Below, piece by piece: positions 11,895-23,853 of a DNA stretch of 64,000 nt (its first letter is position 1; every line of letters starts with the position of its first letter). The notes below the pieces were generated by a model, which did no database searches, was not told where the DNA came from, and worked only from the letters and a program-made list of their open reading frames with translations. This DNA is from Syngnathus acus. Taxonomy: Eukaryota > Chordata > Actinopteri > Syngnathiformes > Syngnathidae. Both the position numbers and the translations under genes were made by a program. The stretch lies in NCBI RefSeq assembly GCF_901709675.1, contig NC_051089.1:1-64000 (forward strand), read 5' to 3'.

Positions 11895-12653
11895 CGTCGC
11901 CTTGATTGGGAACAAATCTCACCAATAAATGTGACAAACTCACTGCGTCGTATCCAATTTCTTTCTCTCGCTCGCCCTTATACCCCTCGACGGGAGGCGA
12001 AAGTCCCCCAGGTTGATGAACTCTCAGCACTCACGCAGCCTCCGAGTCATCACTGTGCAATAACATCCTGTTACTAAATGTTGTTAGTTACCTGAATGTT
12101 GTACAGAGGCTGAGATCAAATTCCCTGTTTGGCATGCACAAACTTGGTCAATAAAGCTGATTCTGAATGTGCGTGAAATGGCCCTTAGAGTAGACGCTTG
12201 CTTACTTGCTTGGAGGAGTTCCTTCACAAAACCAAATAGAGAAGAGAAGAGAAGAAGAGAACGTCTTTATTGCCATTGGACACCAGGTAGCGTGCTCTGT
12301 CTGTCTGTCTGTCTGTCTGTCAAGTGTGCAAAGTTGGGAGTCAAATGGCGGCAAGAGAGGAGAGCCAGGCGGAGAATCAAATCCAAGGCAGTTATGTTGT
12401 TTAAAGTCGAGCGGGGGCAAACGCCTTTTATTTTTTGGCGAGTTGTTAGACATTTGATTTTTTTAGTGGTTTAGTCGTCAGTTTGGTTCGCGCTTTGCAC
12501 CAGTGGGTGGCGGTAATGCGCAAGAAGGAGAAGAAGAGGGAGACGAAGAAGAAGTGGGGGCGCGAGAAAGAAGGAGAAAGAGCTCAAGAAGGAGACGAAG
12601 AAGAAGTGAAAGAAGAAGAAGAAGAAGGAGACAGAGACGAGACGCGTTAAACA
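11895..12653. other. Intergenic: IL-17 3' end to GPN1 start, with purine-rich tract
   Basis: Contains the IL-17 polyadenylation signal (11924-11929), a second AATAAA near 12149, a short (CTGT)n run near 12298-12320, and a GAAGAA/GGAGAA-rich tract at about 12520-12650 running up to the GPN1 ATG. ORFs in the purine tract are low-complexity artefacts. Confidence 0.6.
12520..12650 (+). repeat. Purine-rich (GAA/GGA)n tract in GPN1 5' UTR/promoter
   Basis: Nearly uninterrupted A/G composition with GAAGAAG motifs, ending a few bases before the GPN1 initiator codon. Confidence 0.8.
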
Positions 12654-15600
12654 ATGGCGGCGCGCGACGCAAGCGTTGGCGTTTCGTCGGATGAGGCAAA
12701 GAATGTTGACGATGGGAGAAAAGCTGTGTGTTTGCTCGTGCTCGGCATGGCCGGATCCGGAAAGACGACCTTCGTTCAGGTAGCGCTGCAAAGAAATGGC
12801 GCCAATGCGAGACAACCCCCCTTAGCACAGCATCAAGTGTCACTCACTTGCTGCGTTCACGTCGCACCGAGAGGACGTCGAGTCAAACAAAAATCTGCTC
12901 ACGTTTTCTTGAGTCATTGTCGTGTTCCCCGTCACTTCGGCGAGCCTCAAAAGTGCACTGCTCCACTTTTGTGGCTCCTGACACGAAGCCGCCTCGCCTA
13001 CACGCTCTTGCGCTTTAAACTTGAGCCACTTGAGTTGATCTGTCATCGTCGCAAACGTCTCAGATTCATGGAATTTATATTGCGAATGAAATGTACCTAC
13101 ACTGGCTTGAATAATACACTATAGCAACTGATAACTGCTGTACAGGCTTGTGATTCAAGTAGTTGCACTTTCCAAAAGCTTGTTCACTCCCTCTTGGGTG
13201 ATCTGCTCAACAGTAGTTTTGTTGTCTTTTTTTTCCTTCTTTTTTTTTTTTTTAATAAAATGTCTGCAAAATCCGCTGACGGCAATTACGGACTGTCCTA
13301 ATAATCATGGGTTTCTCGTCCGGACGATTCCACAGAGGCTGGCGGCTCACCTTCACACCCTCCAAAGTCCCCCGTACCTGATCAACCTGGATCCGGCCGT
13401 TCACGATGTTCCCTTCCCGGCCAACATAGGTAAGGCGACGCTGGACGCGGCTCCCTTCCCCGCGTGACCTTTCACATCTGACCCACCTGGCGGGCGGCAG
13501 ACATTCGAGACACGGTCAACTACAAAGAGGTGATGAAGCAGTACGGCCTGGGACCCAACGGAGCCATTGTCACGTCGCTCAACCTCTTTGCCACGCGCTT
13601 TGATCAGGTGAGCCGGGCCGGGCCGGGCCCAATTTGCCCGCCTGTCCGCTTTGTTCCCTGTCATTTCCACGCTCCAATTGTAGTCATGAATGATACGTTT
13701 GCCTGTCGTTTTAGGTGATGCGTTTCATTGAGAAGAAGCAGCACAGTCACAGGTCAGTTAAGGCAGCGCCAGCAAGAGGCCCGCCCATCTGGCATGCTGG
13801 TTTTGACGCCGCTCCGCCCTCCCTCTGCAGGTACGTGCTCATCGATACGCCGGGCCAGATCGAAGTGTTCACGTGGTCGGCGTCGGGCAGCATCATCACG
13901 GAAGCGCTGGTGCGTCACGCGCGCTCAAAGCCGACGCAAACGATTGACGCGCCGGTGCTCGAAGCCGGCGCAAACGACTGACGCGCCGGTGCTCGAAGCT
14001 GGCGCAAACGATTGACGCGCCGCTGCTCGCCAGGCCTCGTCCTTCCCCTGCGTGGTGCTCTACGTGCTGGACACGTCCCGCAGCGTCAGTCCTGTCACTT
14101 TCATGTCCAACATGTTGTACGCCTGCAGGTAGGTCAAGGTAGGTCTTGAGGCTGTGACATTTTGCCATTGAGCCAATGTTTGTCTTTTCAGCATTCTCTA
14201 CAAGACCAAACTGCCCTTTGTTGTGGTCATGAACAAAGTGAGTGCGCATCGTTGTTGTCAGTGCCTCTTTGTTTTGAGGCCAAATGGGAATTTGGGAATC
14301 AGCCGGCTGGCGGCCGGCCGGCCACGTCGTTGCTGACAAAGGCCCGTGCGTCTTGCAGACAGACATCATCGAGGAAAGCTTCGCCGTGGAGTGGATGAAG
14401 GACTTTGAGGCTTTCCAGGACGCCCTCAACCAGGAAAGCTCGTACGTCAGCAACCTGACGCGCTCCATGAGTCTGGTCCTGGACGAATTCTATGCCAACC
14501 TCAGGGTAACCGCGGCGGTCGCCTCCTTTCAGGGCCCGACGCCCAGCGGTGGCCTCGGCGCTTCTTTCTGTTCTTTTCCCGACGGCGCTCAAGTCATTTG
14601 CGGTTGTGGCGCAGGTAGCGGGCGTGTCGTCAGTGACGGGCAGCGGATTGGAGGAGCTGCTGGTCCAGGTGCGGGAAGCCGCCGACGAGTACGAAAGGTG
14701 AGACTCTTTTGTCTTTTGCTCATTGCGCCCTTGACCCCCCTGGGTTAGGGTAAGGGTTAACCCTCCTCCGAGCGTTATGAAAAGACTCCCGAGCCACTGG
14801 TCAAAGTCTCCGCTTGCTATTGTCTGACTTGCGATTGGCCCGCTCCTGTGCCGTTTGTTTCGTCCAATGTTGCTCCTGCACCACTTGAATTTCAGAGCGG
14901 GCGGTAAACTCACGGCGTGCGGGGCGGGCCACCGTGCTCCTCGTTCAAACGAGCCAGTCTGCCGCTGAGGCGCAGTTAGCGGGCAATGTTGCGGACGCTA
15001 ACACGTTAGCCAGCAGTTGCTCGAAATGCTTCAAATCAATCCGGCGCTTGTGTTGCTTAGGGATTATCGACCGGAATACGAGAGACTCCGCCAGCAGCTG
15101 GTGAGTGTTTCCGAGCGCCCCGGACGGGTGGCGCAGATTCGAGCTTCCTCGGTGCCTTTCTCGCTGTCAGACGGATGCCCAAAGCGGAAAGCGGCGGGAA
15201 CAGCTGGAGCGACTGGCCAGGGATCTCGGCGCCGTCCGCATGCCGTCGGCGTCTGTTGCAGGTGGGCAAAAAATAAAATAAAATAAAAAACGACTGCAAT
15301 CGGTGGGGGGGGGGGGGGGGTGCGCGCTTCTCCTCACTTGTGTTTGGGCTTGGAAGCGTCAAAAAGTCAGCAGCGGGCGCCTTCCCAAATGAAAGCGCTC
15401 GCATGGAATGGAATGCAGACAACAAAATCATGTGCGCTGCTTTTGGTTTCTTTTTATTAGTTTCTTATTTTCCTTTTTTCTCATTGGTTGCGCAGATTGT
15501 GCATTGGCAACTGGTAGACGTTGAGTGGAAAGAATAGAAAGCAACACAGCTTGCCTTTTTTCTGGGTGGGCCCGTTCCACGGCCGGCGCACGTAACTTCA

Positions 15601-16542
15601 AGCATTGACAGCTCGCTGGGCCGGTCTTGCCGCTCCTTTCAGTGTTTCAACACGGAGAATGACATTTCTTATGAAGTTTTTTTTTTTTTTTTCTTTGTTG
15701 CAGAAAAAGTCCACGTGGGCGGGCCCAGCGACCTCATCATGACTCGTGGCATCTGTGACTCGGAAGATGACACGGCGGCAGCGGCGGACAGCGACACGGA
15801 TGACGTGGACCACAGTAGTAAGATGGGGGAGGGGGACACACACTTTGATTTGAGTGCGCCGTTGATAGCAGAGGCTTCTATTTGGCACGTCTTCCGAAAC
15901 AGAAAGCGACGTCTGCGGTCCTTCTCAAGCGCGTTTGCGCTCACCCCCGCAACCTTCTTCATTGTTGTGGCGGGCCGCATGGTAGTTTCCTCGGGAGGGC
16001 CATTATGACCGTCAACGCCTTTTATTATATACAGTATAGGCTAGACGACAAACTGCCGAATCGCTAGGCTAGACTAAAACTGCTGAAATATTGTTAAAAG
16101 CGCAATGGTAACAAGAATTTCTCGCAATATCTGTATTTCTTTAAAAGTGAGGACAATTTGTAATTTTAGTATTGACACAATTTGTCTTCGGGGGCCACAT
16201 AAAATGATGTGGCGGGCCGTATCTAGCCCCCGGGCCTGGCGTTTGACAACAATCTTTTTTTTTTTTTCTCTCTTGAAATGCTAAACTTGCCTAGCGCTCT
16301 GCTGTGCCTTTGGCTTGCTCATTAGTCACCTCTTCCTCACTGGGGTTTGGGCCGCTGGAGAACACTGTCACAATGGCTGGGGATGGAGCATTCGAGCGCT
16401 GATATCTCCTGTGTCATGTGTGTGTTTGTTTACAGAAGTGGAGGAGAGCAAAGAGAAGGACTCCTTTGGAATTTTCCTGCGGGAGAGGAGGGAGGTGGTG
16501 GAGGTGCGAAATCGCAAGTGCGGCTTACCAGAAGGTCCTTGA
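12654..16542 (+). CDS. gpn1: GPN-loop GTPase 1 (XAB1)
   Basis: Cytoplasmic/nuclear shuttling GTPase needed for assembly and nuclear import of RNA polymerase II, acting with GPN3. Thirteen exons: 12654-12779, 13336-13429, 13501-13607, 13715-13752, 13831-13909, 14034-14128, 14192-14237, 14359-14505, 14615-14697, 15061-15100, 15171-15261, 15704-15817 and 16436-16542. They sum to 1167 nt (388 residues; human about 374). Walker A is GMAGSGKTT in exon 1. The family-defining Gly-Pro-Asn insertion is in [13 protein letters not shown] (exon 3). The G3 region is [13 protein letters not shown] (exon 5), and the G4-like base-recognition site is VVVMNKTDI (exons 7-8). The acidic tail ([15 protein letters not shown], then [14 protein letters not shown]) is typical. 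The frame is clean. Intron 5 has a 34-bp minisatellite and intron 12 a truncated hAT-like repeat. Confidence 0.96.
13921..14026 (+). repeat. 34-bp minisatellite in GPN1 intron 5
   Basis: About three units of a GC-rich 34-bp repeat (GCTCGAAGCCGGCGCAAACG core) fill nearly the whole intron between the exons ending 13909 and starting 14034. Confidence 0.85.
16017..16250 (-). mobile_element. Truncated hAT-like non-autonomous element (antisense)
   Basis: Contains CACATAAAATGATGTGGCGGGCC and TTTGACAAC end sequences. They are the reverse complement of the element at 23854-24163, including the ACTGTATATAATA segment. It lies in GPN1 intron 12. The distal TIR looks truncated and I could not see target-site duplications. 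Confidence 0.65.
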
Positions 16543-17742
16543 CGGACGCCGACTCGAGCCAAAGACGGTCGAGCCGAGATTTCTGCTGACGGCGCCATCT
16601 GCAATGAGTGTAAAAAAGGCCAAATATGAACCAAGTTAAAGGCTTGTATTTTAATTTAAAATTCAATTATTTAGGGGAAGCCTGTCTTTCTTGGAACACG
16701 CTTATTGGGGCATAATCCCTGCTTTGAATTAGTTTTTTTTTTTTCTCTCTTAACCTTAATGCGTTTGTAATGTAAACTGTGGATTGAGTCCCTATCCCCA
16801 CTGGACTAACCCTAACCCACTAACCCTGTTCTCTGGTTTTCCAAATATAAACTTTGAATGAAATCTCCATGTGTGTGTTTTGTCCAAAATAAAAGTGGCA
16901 CGTGCTGGAGGCTTTTTGGCACTGATACCCAAAGTGCGCTAGTCTTGTTCTTTAATTCAACTTTGAATGGGATCAACACCAATTTTACATGGATATTGTA
17001 TTGAATGAGTGTCTTTTTGTTTTCTGTGTTTTTTTTAGTACACTCTGGCCAGATCAGGCCAGCCCCACCCAGCAATATCAGCAGCAGCAATCTCTCCACA
17101 AATTCCCTCAACAGACACTGACCGCCGTTGGTCACTCTACGTACATAGAGCGGCTGGCTGGCTGCTGTGGTACGTTGATGGCCAGTCGTCCAGAAGCCGT
17201 CCGAACCACGCATCAAACTCGTTCAATCCGATTGTATGTTCGTTAAAGCTCGCTGCTCTGAAGATGCTGCACTTTAGCTGGCTGAGGTTTTACTGCTTCA
17301 CTGAGCTTTTCAAATCATTTCAAGCAGCAAAAGTGGCCAAATAACCAGTGGCACAGGCTGTGTTTGTTGTAGCAAAGATGGCAACAATGGTTGCCCGTGT
17401 GCAGCACTATTTAAGATGTATGGCGCATGCGCAAGGTTAAAGGGCCACAAAGACAATGACAGAAAAGACACACTGTGTTTATTTTAAAAAAAAAAATTCT
17501 TGCAATTGAGACACGACAGTGTGTATAAAAAATAAAAAAAAAGACAGGCAATTTTGCTATCGGGCTGAGCGACGCGTTTGAAAGTTCATGGTGTTTTAAA
17601 ATCGCTCACCTTGTGACTATTTTGCCAAATGATGAACTTGTTCAGAGGCTGAAATTCGGACAGCTAACCATGAGCAACTCATCCGATGATCGATTGGTTG
17701 TCGAGAGGAGTTGCTAAGTTGCGGCATGAAGCGCGTAGTCGG
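16543..17742. other. Convergent intergenic: GPN1 3' end and LINS1 3' end
   Basis: AATAAA at 16888-16893 (+) is a candidate GPN1 signal. TTTATT at 17478-17483 (AATAAA on the minus strand) is a candidate LINS1 signal. No coding exon seen. Confidence 0.55.
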
Positions 17743-20364
17743 TCAGGTCAGGCCGTCCTGGCCAAGCTGTCGCGTCACTTGCCATAAGAGTCGCAGGAGC
17801 GCGTCTGCCTTGTATGGAAAAAGTTTCTTGTGGTGCAGCCTGGCCAGCAAGAGGTGCAGCCGGAGCAGACAACGCCTCGCTCTCCCCAACGTGTGCTGGC
17901 CCGTCCGCCGCCGCCTTCGCCCTTCTCCGTCTCGGCCAAAGGGAACCCTCGGCAGCGCCTCCGCGTCCAGTCGCCGGCACGAGGCGGCGAAACCCCGCCA
18001 CTCAGTCCTCAGGTAGCGCAGGTAGCGCAGAAAGTACTCCAGGAAGCAGGTTTCCGTCGACATGAGGAAGTCCAGCAGGATGCGGTGGTCCCACCAGACG
18101 GCGCGCAGGAGGAACAGGAAGTGGCAGTGCGGGTTGCAGCCGGCGGCGCAGGGGGCTTCGGCGCTCGCGCAGTTCTCTCTGCCGGGAGGCACAAAGGCGC
18201 ATTTGCTCTTGGCAGGGGCGGCGCTGCCAATGGTGAAAATCCACTCAGCACGAGCGAGCCACTTGAATTTTCTTTTGGCTTCACAAATGGTGACCAGTCT
18301 GCTCCCACTGTGGACCTGGCAGCGCTATGCATGGCAGCAGCCTCCCACTGGTGTGTGAATGTGCGGCACTGTGAAGCGCCAAATACGTGCAGTCCAGTGA
18401 CGTACCTGAGGCGGAGGAAGATGACGAGCGCCGCTTTGGCAGCTTCCATCATGTCGTCGTCCTGCTCACCAAACAGCAGCGGGAGGAGCGCGCAGTCGTG
18501 GTCGCCGTCCGTCGGCCGCACGCCCCTCTCGCGCAGGAACCGCCACAGACGCGTCAGATGGCCGCCGGCCTCCCCGTCGCCTGGACAAATGTGGCGCGGT
18601 GATCGTGGGGGACTGCGAGACCGGTGCTCTCCTGACCACCGCAAGGGTCAAAAAAGTTTCCCGTCTGAGCCGCACAAGCGCACGTCTTGACGGCTACAAA
18701 GCGTGAAAGACATTGCCACATATGCCAGGCGGCACAAACAAGAAAATGGCCCATGTCGTCATGGCAACAGGAAAACATCCGTCCGTCCGTCCAATCGCAG
18801 GGCAGGAAAACCATGCTCGTCATTTTGCTGTTCTCACCTGTGGCGGCGGACGTCACATGATACTGGACGCTTTTGATGAGCAGCAGGCTGACGGCACGCA
18901 GCATGGCCGTGTCACACTCGCCGTCTTCGCTGCCTCCTTTGGTGCTGCGCGACCCGCCGAAAAAGGTCAGCGACTCGGCGCTCACGCTCGACAGCCAATC
19001 GGCCGTCGCTGCGTCCAACACGGCGGCGGTGAGAGCGCCGAGGTCGGCGGCGCTCTCTCCGCACATTCCCAGCCAGTCCTCGCCGGCCTTGCGCAGCGCC
19101 GCCCGCTTCAGCAACAGCGCCGCCCTCTTGCTGACAAAGTAGAGTGGCGCGCGGCTGACGGCAGCTACCAACGCGGCGGCGTGGACGTACGTCAGCCGTG
19201 GGCTCCCGCCGCCGGATGCCGTGAGGAACTCCAGCAAGTCCAGCAGGTGGCAAAAGGTGTCGGCGAGGCCAGATGCGCCGCCGGCGCTCTGGTCCGCGCT
19301 GAGGAACCTGGACGCTGCTGTGCAGACGCTCACGTCAAAGGCCGCGATGAGCGTCCTGACCGGTTCTGATGGATCAAAGACAAAAGTCAGCCTCTTCTTT
19401 TTGGTCGGGACGTCGCGCCCGTCAAACAACGGGCCCGTGCCTTTGCGCTACGGAAGGATGCAGCACTTTGCAAAGCTCTGGTGTGCCAGCGTCGGAGCCG
19501 CTGAGCAACTGGACCTCCTCCCACCGCGGTGCTTTACTTTAGGGTGTGTGACGTTTGACCTGGGCGCTTGGTGCGCAGAAGTTCCTGGAGGACGTGCGTC
19601 AGCGACCACAAGCAGGCGTCCAGTTGGGGGCCAGCGGGCAAGCTGAGCAGCGCCCGCTCGCAGGTCCCGTGCCAGGAGGGATGGAGCACGCCCTATCGTT
19701 GGGTCATAAAGGTACGTCGGACATAAAGGTATTTGTCTGGAAATGACTGCGCACTTGTCAAACATCAGCTTAAGCGTTGGCCCTGCTGCTGCTGCCGCCG
19801 CCGCCGAGGCTGCTGCATCTGCCTGGGCGCTTCTGACTAAATTGTCTTCTTGCGGCTGGATGGATTTGTATCGCCTTGTCTTAATCACGGAATAAAGCAC
19901 TTACGGATACTTGCAGTTGGTAGAGGACACATGCGGAGGCGCTCTTCGCAGCCAAGTGACGGACCACTTGATCGCGCTCTTCACACGCAAACGTTGCCAC
20001 CTGCCGCGCGTTAGCGTTAGCATTGTGAGCTGAGGCGGGACGCCGCGCGACACTCGCTCACCATCTGAGACACGACGTCCAGGTCCCGAAGCAGGACCTC
20101 CAGCGTGTCTTGGTAGAAGCGGGCAAGGTGTGACGTGGGAGCCGTCACCGTGGCAACTATCCTGCCGATCAGCGTCAGAGCCAAGCAGGTCGCATCCTGA
20201 GCGGCCGCGCCGTAGCGAGAATGGGCGTGCACGCCGTCGATGATCGCGCGCGCCACCTGCTCGGCGTCTTGCTTCGGTTTTGTAGCACGCGCGTTCACCA
20301 AGCACTCGTAAGCCTCAGCGAGGACAGCCACGAGCCTCCGAGGCGCTGCGCCGGGGGACGCCAT
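17743..20364 (-). CDS. lins1: Protein Lines homolog 1
   Basis: Animal Lines-family protein of poorly known molecular function; the Drosophila homologue acts in segment patterning and the human gene is linked to intellectual disability. Minus-strand exons: 20062-20364 (starts MASPGAAPRRLVAVLAEAYE), 19905-20000, an exon around 19560-19690 (LDACLWSLTHVLQELL) with uncertain ends, 18838-19365, 18406-18580, and a last exon from about 18223 or 18178 down to the TGA at 17743-17745. The best match is the C-terminal Lines region: WWDHRILLDFLMSTETCFLE, then a basic stretch and LHHKKLFPYKADALLRLLWQ. Exon 4 is long, helical and Ala/Leu-rich, as in the Lines N-terminal domain. It is transcribed divergently from SELENOS, 730 bp away. 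The same gene neighbours SELENOS/CHSY1/ASB7 on human 15q26.3, which supports the call. Confidence 0.88.
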
Positions 20365-21094
20365 CTTTGAGGGGGACTGGCGTCACGTGACACGAGGCGT
20401 CACGTCCAGACGTGGGCTTGTTCTCTCTCGCTTTCTCAAACTGTAAACAGAAAGACCGGTTTTGTTGTTAGCAAGCTTTGATATCATACATGTATTATTT
20501 AAATGGGTAATTATTTTCCAGCAACTCATTTGGCAACGGGCCACAGAGTAATGCAAATTCTAAAAAATAAAGTTGGACGGGAAAATGCACGTGGCATAAA
20601 GAGGGTTAGGGCGTCACTAGATGCAGCGTCACCATATACTAATGAGCGCCACAGCCTAATATAACTTTCCCCCACTTTTTAAAAGTACGTACCAAAACCC
20701 CAAAAAGACGCGAATCAATCATTCAAGTTCGAGAGATTTGTTTCATCTAGCTTTCAACGACGTTCTATGAGCCAGCTTCAAATACGTCGATTACCTTTTG
20801 ATTCCAAACGCACGTTGCAATGGACGGGACGGACGCGATGTGACGTAGTAACGCCGTCCTCATGTAGAGGGCGGTAACTCAAACTGCGAGCAGTCAGTCG
20901 CTGTCTAACGAAGAAGAAAAGCTGGCAAATCCTGTTTGGGATCGTCTGCCGAATGTCGATCCCGCTCCCTTCGCCTAACCGAGTCATCGGCGCTGACGGT
21001 TAAGTAGGGCTAATTAACAGTGATCAAAGAGTTCCTGGACGGGCGGGCGCGATCATTTAGTCGCCTCGTGGCGTGGCGTGGAATTTGAGGCCAA
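20365..21094. promoter_or_regulatory. Divergent promoter region LINS1 / SELENOS
   Basis: The 730-bp gap separates the two opposing start codons. No TATA box stands out and no repeat was seen. It probably holds both promoters and 5' UTRs; this is inferred from layout only. Confidence 0.55.
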
Positions 21095-23029
21095 ATGGAC
21101 GACGTGGAGATTGCGGACGTGGACGAGAACGGCGAGGTCCTACCGGAAGAGGGCGAGAAAGTGCTGAAGCGGCAGCAGCACGACCACCTGTCGTCTGTTG
21201 GCTTCATGGGTAGGTAACCAAAGATTGGCAACTTGAACACTCAAAGCAACAACTCGTTTTGGTCACCGTACGTATTGACGCTTCTGTGCGTCTTTTGGGT
21301 CACGTGACCGACCGCACGTTTGCTCTGTTCGAGACTTACACCCAAAAGGCACGTCTGACAGGAAAGCAGCATCCGCCAACGAAATCACACAAATGGAGCA
21401 GTCCTTACGGGTGAGGCGAGGCGAGGTGAAGTGAGGCGAGGTGAAGCGAAGCGAGGCGAGGCGGGAGCTCAGTAACACATGAATTCTATCTTACCTGCGT
21501 TTTGTTCACAATGAAACTCTTTGCGCTTGTCCGTGACACCAAACAATGTGGGCGGGCACGAACACCAGTTGTTGCAGCTTTTTCGAGAAACCATTTCCTG
21601 CTATCGCAGGAGGATGATATGAAAATGTGTGCGAGTTGTCCCGTGGTATATGACTTTTGGAACTCAAATGATCAACTCGCTGAAGAAGCTGGATAACGAC
21701 AACAACAAAAAAAGAAAAAGTAGAAGAATCCGGTTAATGTGAACATTTGATTGTCAAGTCACCCGTTGTCATTTCGTAAGACTCTGGCTTTTCCACCTTC
21801 GCTCTGTGTTTGATTTGCACAATTTCAGTCGGCGAGCCGCTGTGGGCGTACGGCTGCTACGTGCTGCTGACGCTGGCTGCCCTCTGCACGCTGCTGGTCT
21901 ACCTGGCCAAGAAGAGGAGGAGCAGGTCCCTCCCTGCCCCCACCCTGCAAGGTTACTTGCCGTCATCACCTTCAAATGATAGCGGGCGGGCGGGCGTCTG
22001 TTGGCATCTAGCGGACTATTGGCTCGTACGCACGCTTCCACCGTAACGCTGGAAGGAGTTGAACGACGAGTGAGTCAGGGCCGGCGTTTTTGAGTGCCGA
22101 CACTGATGTTGATGTGTAGACGCCGAGGAGGTGGTGAGGAGGCAGGAGGCCATGGAGGCGTCTCGGAGGAAGATGCAGCAGGAGCAAGACGCCAAGGCGG
22201 CCATTTTCAGGGAGAAGCGCAATCAGGTGAAGCGCAAGCAGGCGGAGCGCAAGCAGGCGGAGCGCAAGCAGGCGGAGCGCAAGCAGGCGGAGCGCAAGCA
22301 GCCCGGAGCGCAAGCAGCCCGAAGCGCAAGCAGCCCGAAGCGCAAGCAGCCCGAAGCGCAAGCAGCCCGAAGCGCAAGCAGCCGAAGCGCAAGCAGCCGA
22401 AGCGCGCCAGCGAAACGGCCGGCGCCTTCCTCGTGTGACCTGTGAACCGACGTGTGCCTTAGCAAGAGGAGGAGAAGAGGAGGCAGAAGATTGAGGAGTG
22501 GGACAGCCTGCAACTGGGCAAAAGTTTCAAAGGGGCTTCCAGACGATTGCAAGAGGTCAGTGACAAACGTGGGGCGGTCTCTCCTCCGCTTGCTCGCGTG
22601 GCTCCTGATGTGTTGTCTAACCTCCGCAGAGCAGCGACGAGGGTGCCTCATCCAGCACCGCGCTCAAACCCAAGAGCCATAAGAAGCCGCTTCGCAGCTC
22701 AGGTAACGCAAAATGGAAGGAACCCAAATTGCCGCTAATATGCGAAGGAAGGCTGCTGGCTCTTCTCGGCGGACTCCTTCAAACACCTCAGTGCAACAAA
22801 GCGATGGCAACGGAGCCCGAGAGGAGCTAATCCATGCACTGCCCCCCAGTCATTTGAGCACCTTGCTTTCAAAAAGAAAGCAGCATGTGAGCTGACTTTG
22901 CTGTGTGCTCGCTCAACGGGTTCTTGTCATTGTCTTTCAGAGTACAGTCCTCTGAGCGGCGAGGGCGGCGGCTCGTGCTCGTGGCGCCCCGGCAGGCGGG
23001 GCCCGTCGCCTTCGGGTGGATGAGGTTAG
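21095..23029 (+). CDS. selenos: Selenoprotein S (VIMP), UGA-encoded selenocysteine
   Basis: Single-pass ER membrane protein that links Derlin and p97/VCP in ER-associated degradation. Exons: 21095-21209, 21829-21951, 22120-22226, 22463-22555, 22630-22702 and 22941-23029. They sum to 600 nt, giving 199 residues counting selenocysteine (human 189). Exon 2 encodes the membrane helix (CYVLLTLAALCTLLVYLAKK). Exons 3-4 encode the charged coiled coil/VIM (VVRRQEAMEASRRKMQQEQ, EEEKRRQKIEEWDSLQLGKS). The last exon encodes YSPLSGEGGGSCSWRPGRRG and ends G-G-UGA-G-stop: TGA 23021-23023 is read as Sec, followed by GGT and TAG 23027-23029. This penultimate Sec position is diagnostic. A candidate SECIS lies at about 23230-23320 and AATAAA at 23775-23780. 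A naive ORF caller would stop two codons early. The frame is clean. Confidence 0.96.
22227..22410 (+). repeat. 15-bp minisatellite abutting the SELENOS exon 3 splice donor
   Basis: About twelve 15-bp units (GCGCAAGCAGGCGGA, then GCGCAAGCAGCCCGA variants) begin immediately after the exon 3 end at 22226. The repeat resembles the exon's own end (AAGCGCAATCAG|GTGAAG). It is open in the exon 3 reading frame to a stop at 22443-22445. By comparison with the family exon junction it is intronic. Confidence 0.85.
23021..23023 (+). promoter_or_regulatory. selenos: Selenocysteine recoding UGA codon
   Basis: In-frame TGA preceded by GGT GGA and followed by GGT TAG, matching the conserved Gly-Gly-Sec-Gly-end of selenoprotein S. 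Confidence 0.95.
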
Positions 23030-23229
23030 AGGAGGTCGCGCAAGACGACCTCCATGTATGTGCGCCCGCCGTACGCAGGCACCGGCTGACATCGGCTCGC
23101 GGCTCCTCGGAAGGAACGTGCATTACGCTGCGGCGAACCCCCCGCTCATCTACGTAAGATGAATGGCAGCATAAGAATCCAGGAATTCCTACAATGGCCC
23201 GCAGGGTTCGCTGCAGTGTGTGTTAGCGT

Positions 23230-23320
23230 GCCGGTCCTCGCCGCGAGCTCGGGATGACGTCGCGCTCGGAAATGGTCGCCGACCAGCGAGCGAGGCTGAT
23301 GAACGTCGGCGTCGGTGTCT
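23230..23320 (+). promoter_or_regulatory. Candidate SECIS element in SELENOS 3' UTR
   Basis: Shows the SECIS order: ATGA at 23254-23257, 12 bases, an unpaired A-run at 23270-23272, a small apical hairpin (GGTC/GACC around 23274-23284), a returning stem, and TGA at 23297-23299. CGCTCG can pair with CGAGCG in the upper stem and GCCG with CGGC in the lower. The upper stem has mismatches by eye, so this needs folding. It lies about 230 nt after the Sec codon, a normal distance. Confidence 0.65.
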
Positions 23321-23853
23321 CCTCTCGGGCTTTAAATTCTTGTACGTTCTCAAGATTGGCATTGTGACAGCTCACACCGGAAAGGCTTCGCACCTGCTTT
23401 TTCTTTTTCCGGATGTCTCAGATGTTTGAGGCGCGGCAATTCTCAATGTACGCTGAAAATCTTTCTCTGGCGGGCTGCTGACGTTACTCTGCGCTAACGC
23501 CGCAGCTCGGCTTACCTTTCGACCTGGACGTGATTCTCCTCGATCCGATTGGCTCGTTTGCTCCGGAACCTCTGGAGATGGGCGAGCTTATGTCAACGGG
23601 CCCGGTGGGGCGGAGATTGACAAAGGCGCATTTAAAGGAATGCCGTCGGATTGACTTGCGTGTTTGATTTCATGCTCGCCACAAACGCGACATGTATAAG
23701 AGAGTCCCCTTTTTACATTCTGGCCGCTTGACTCAAAACAAAACTTTCCTCTTCTGCTGCCCACATTTTGAAGCAATAAATCAAACTATGTCAACTTCAG
23801 ACTTTAGAGTCTCTCTCTCTACCCCTCCTAGTTAAAATGGTGACTGTAAACCA

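Noticed and set aside
12478-12843. Leu/Ser-rich and Arg/Glu-rich ORFs around 12.5-12.8 kb
   Set aside because: Products of the purine-rich tract upstream of GPN1; low complexity on both strands.
22131-22445. SELENOS exon 3 reading straight into the RKQAE-type repeat as coding sequence
   Set aside because: The conserved family exon junction falls at 22226/22463 and gives a clean 199-residue protein; the repeat reading ends without the Sec tail.
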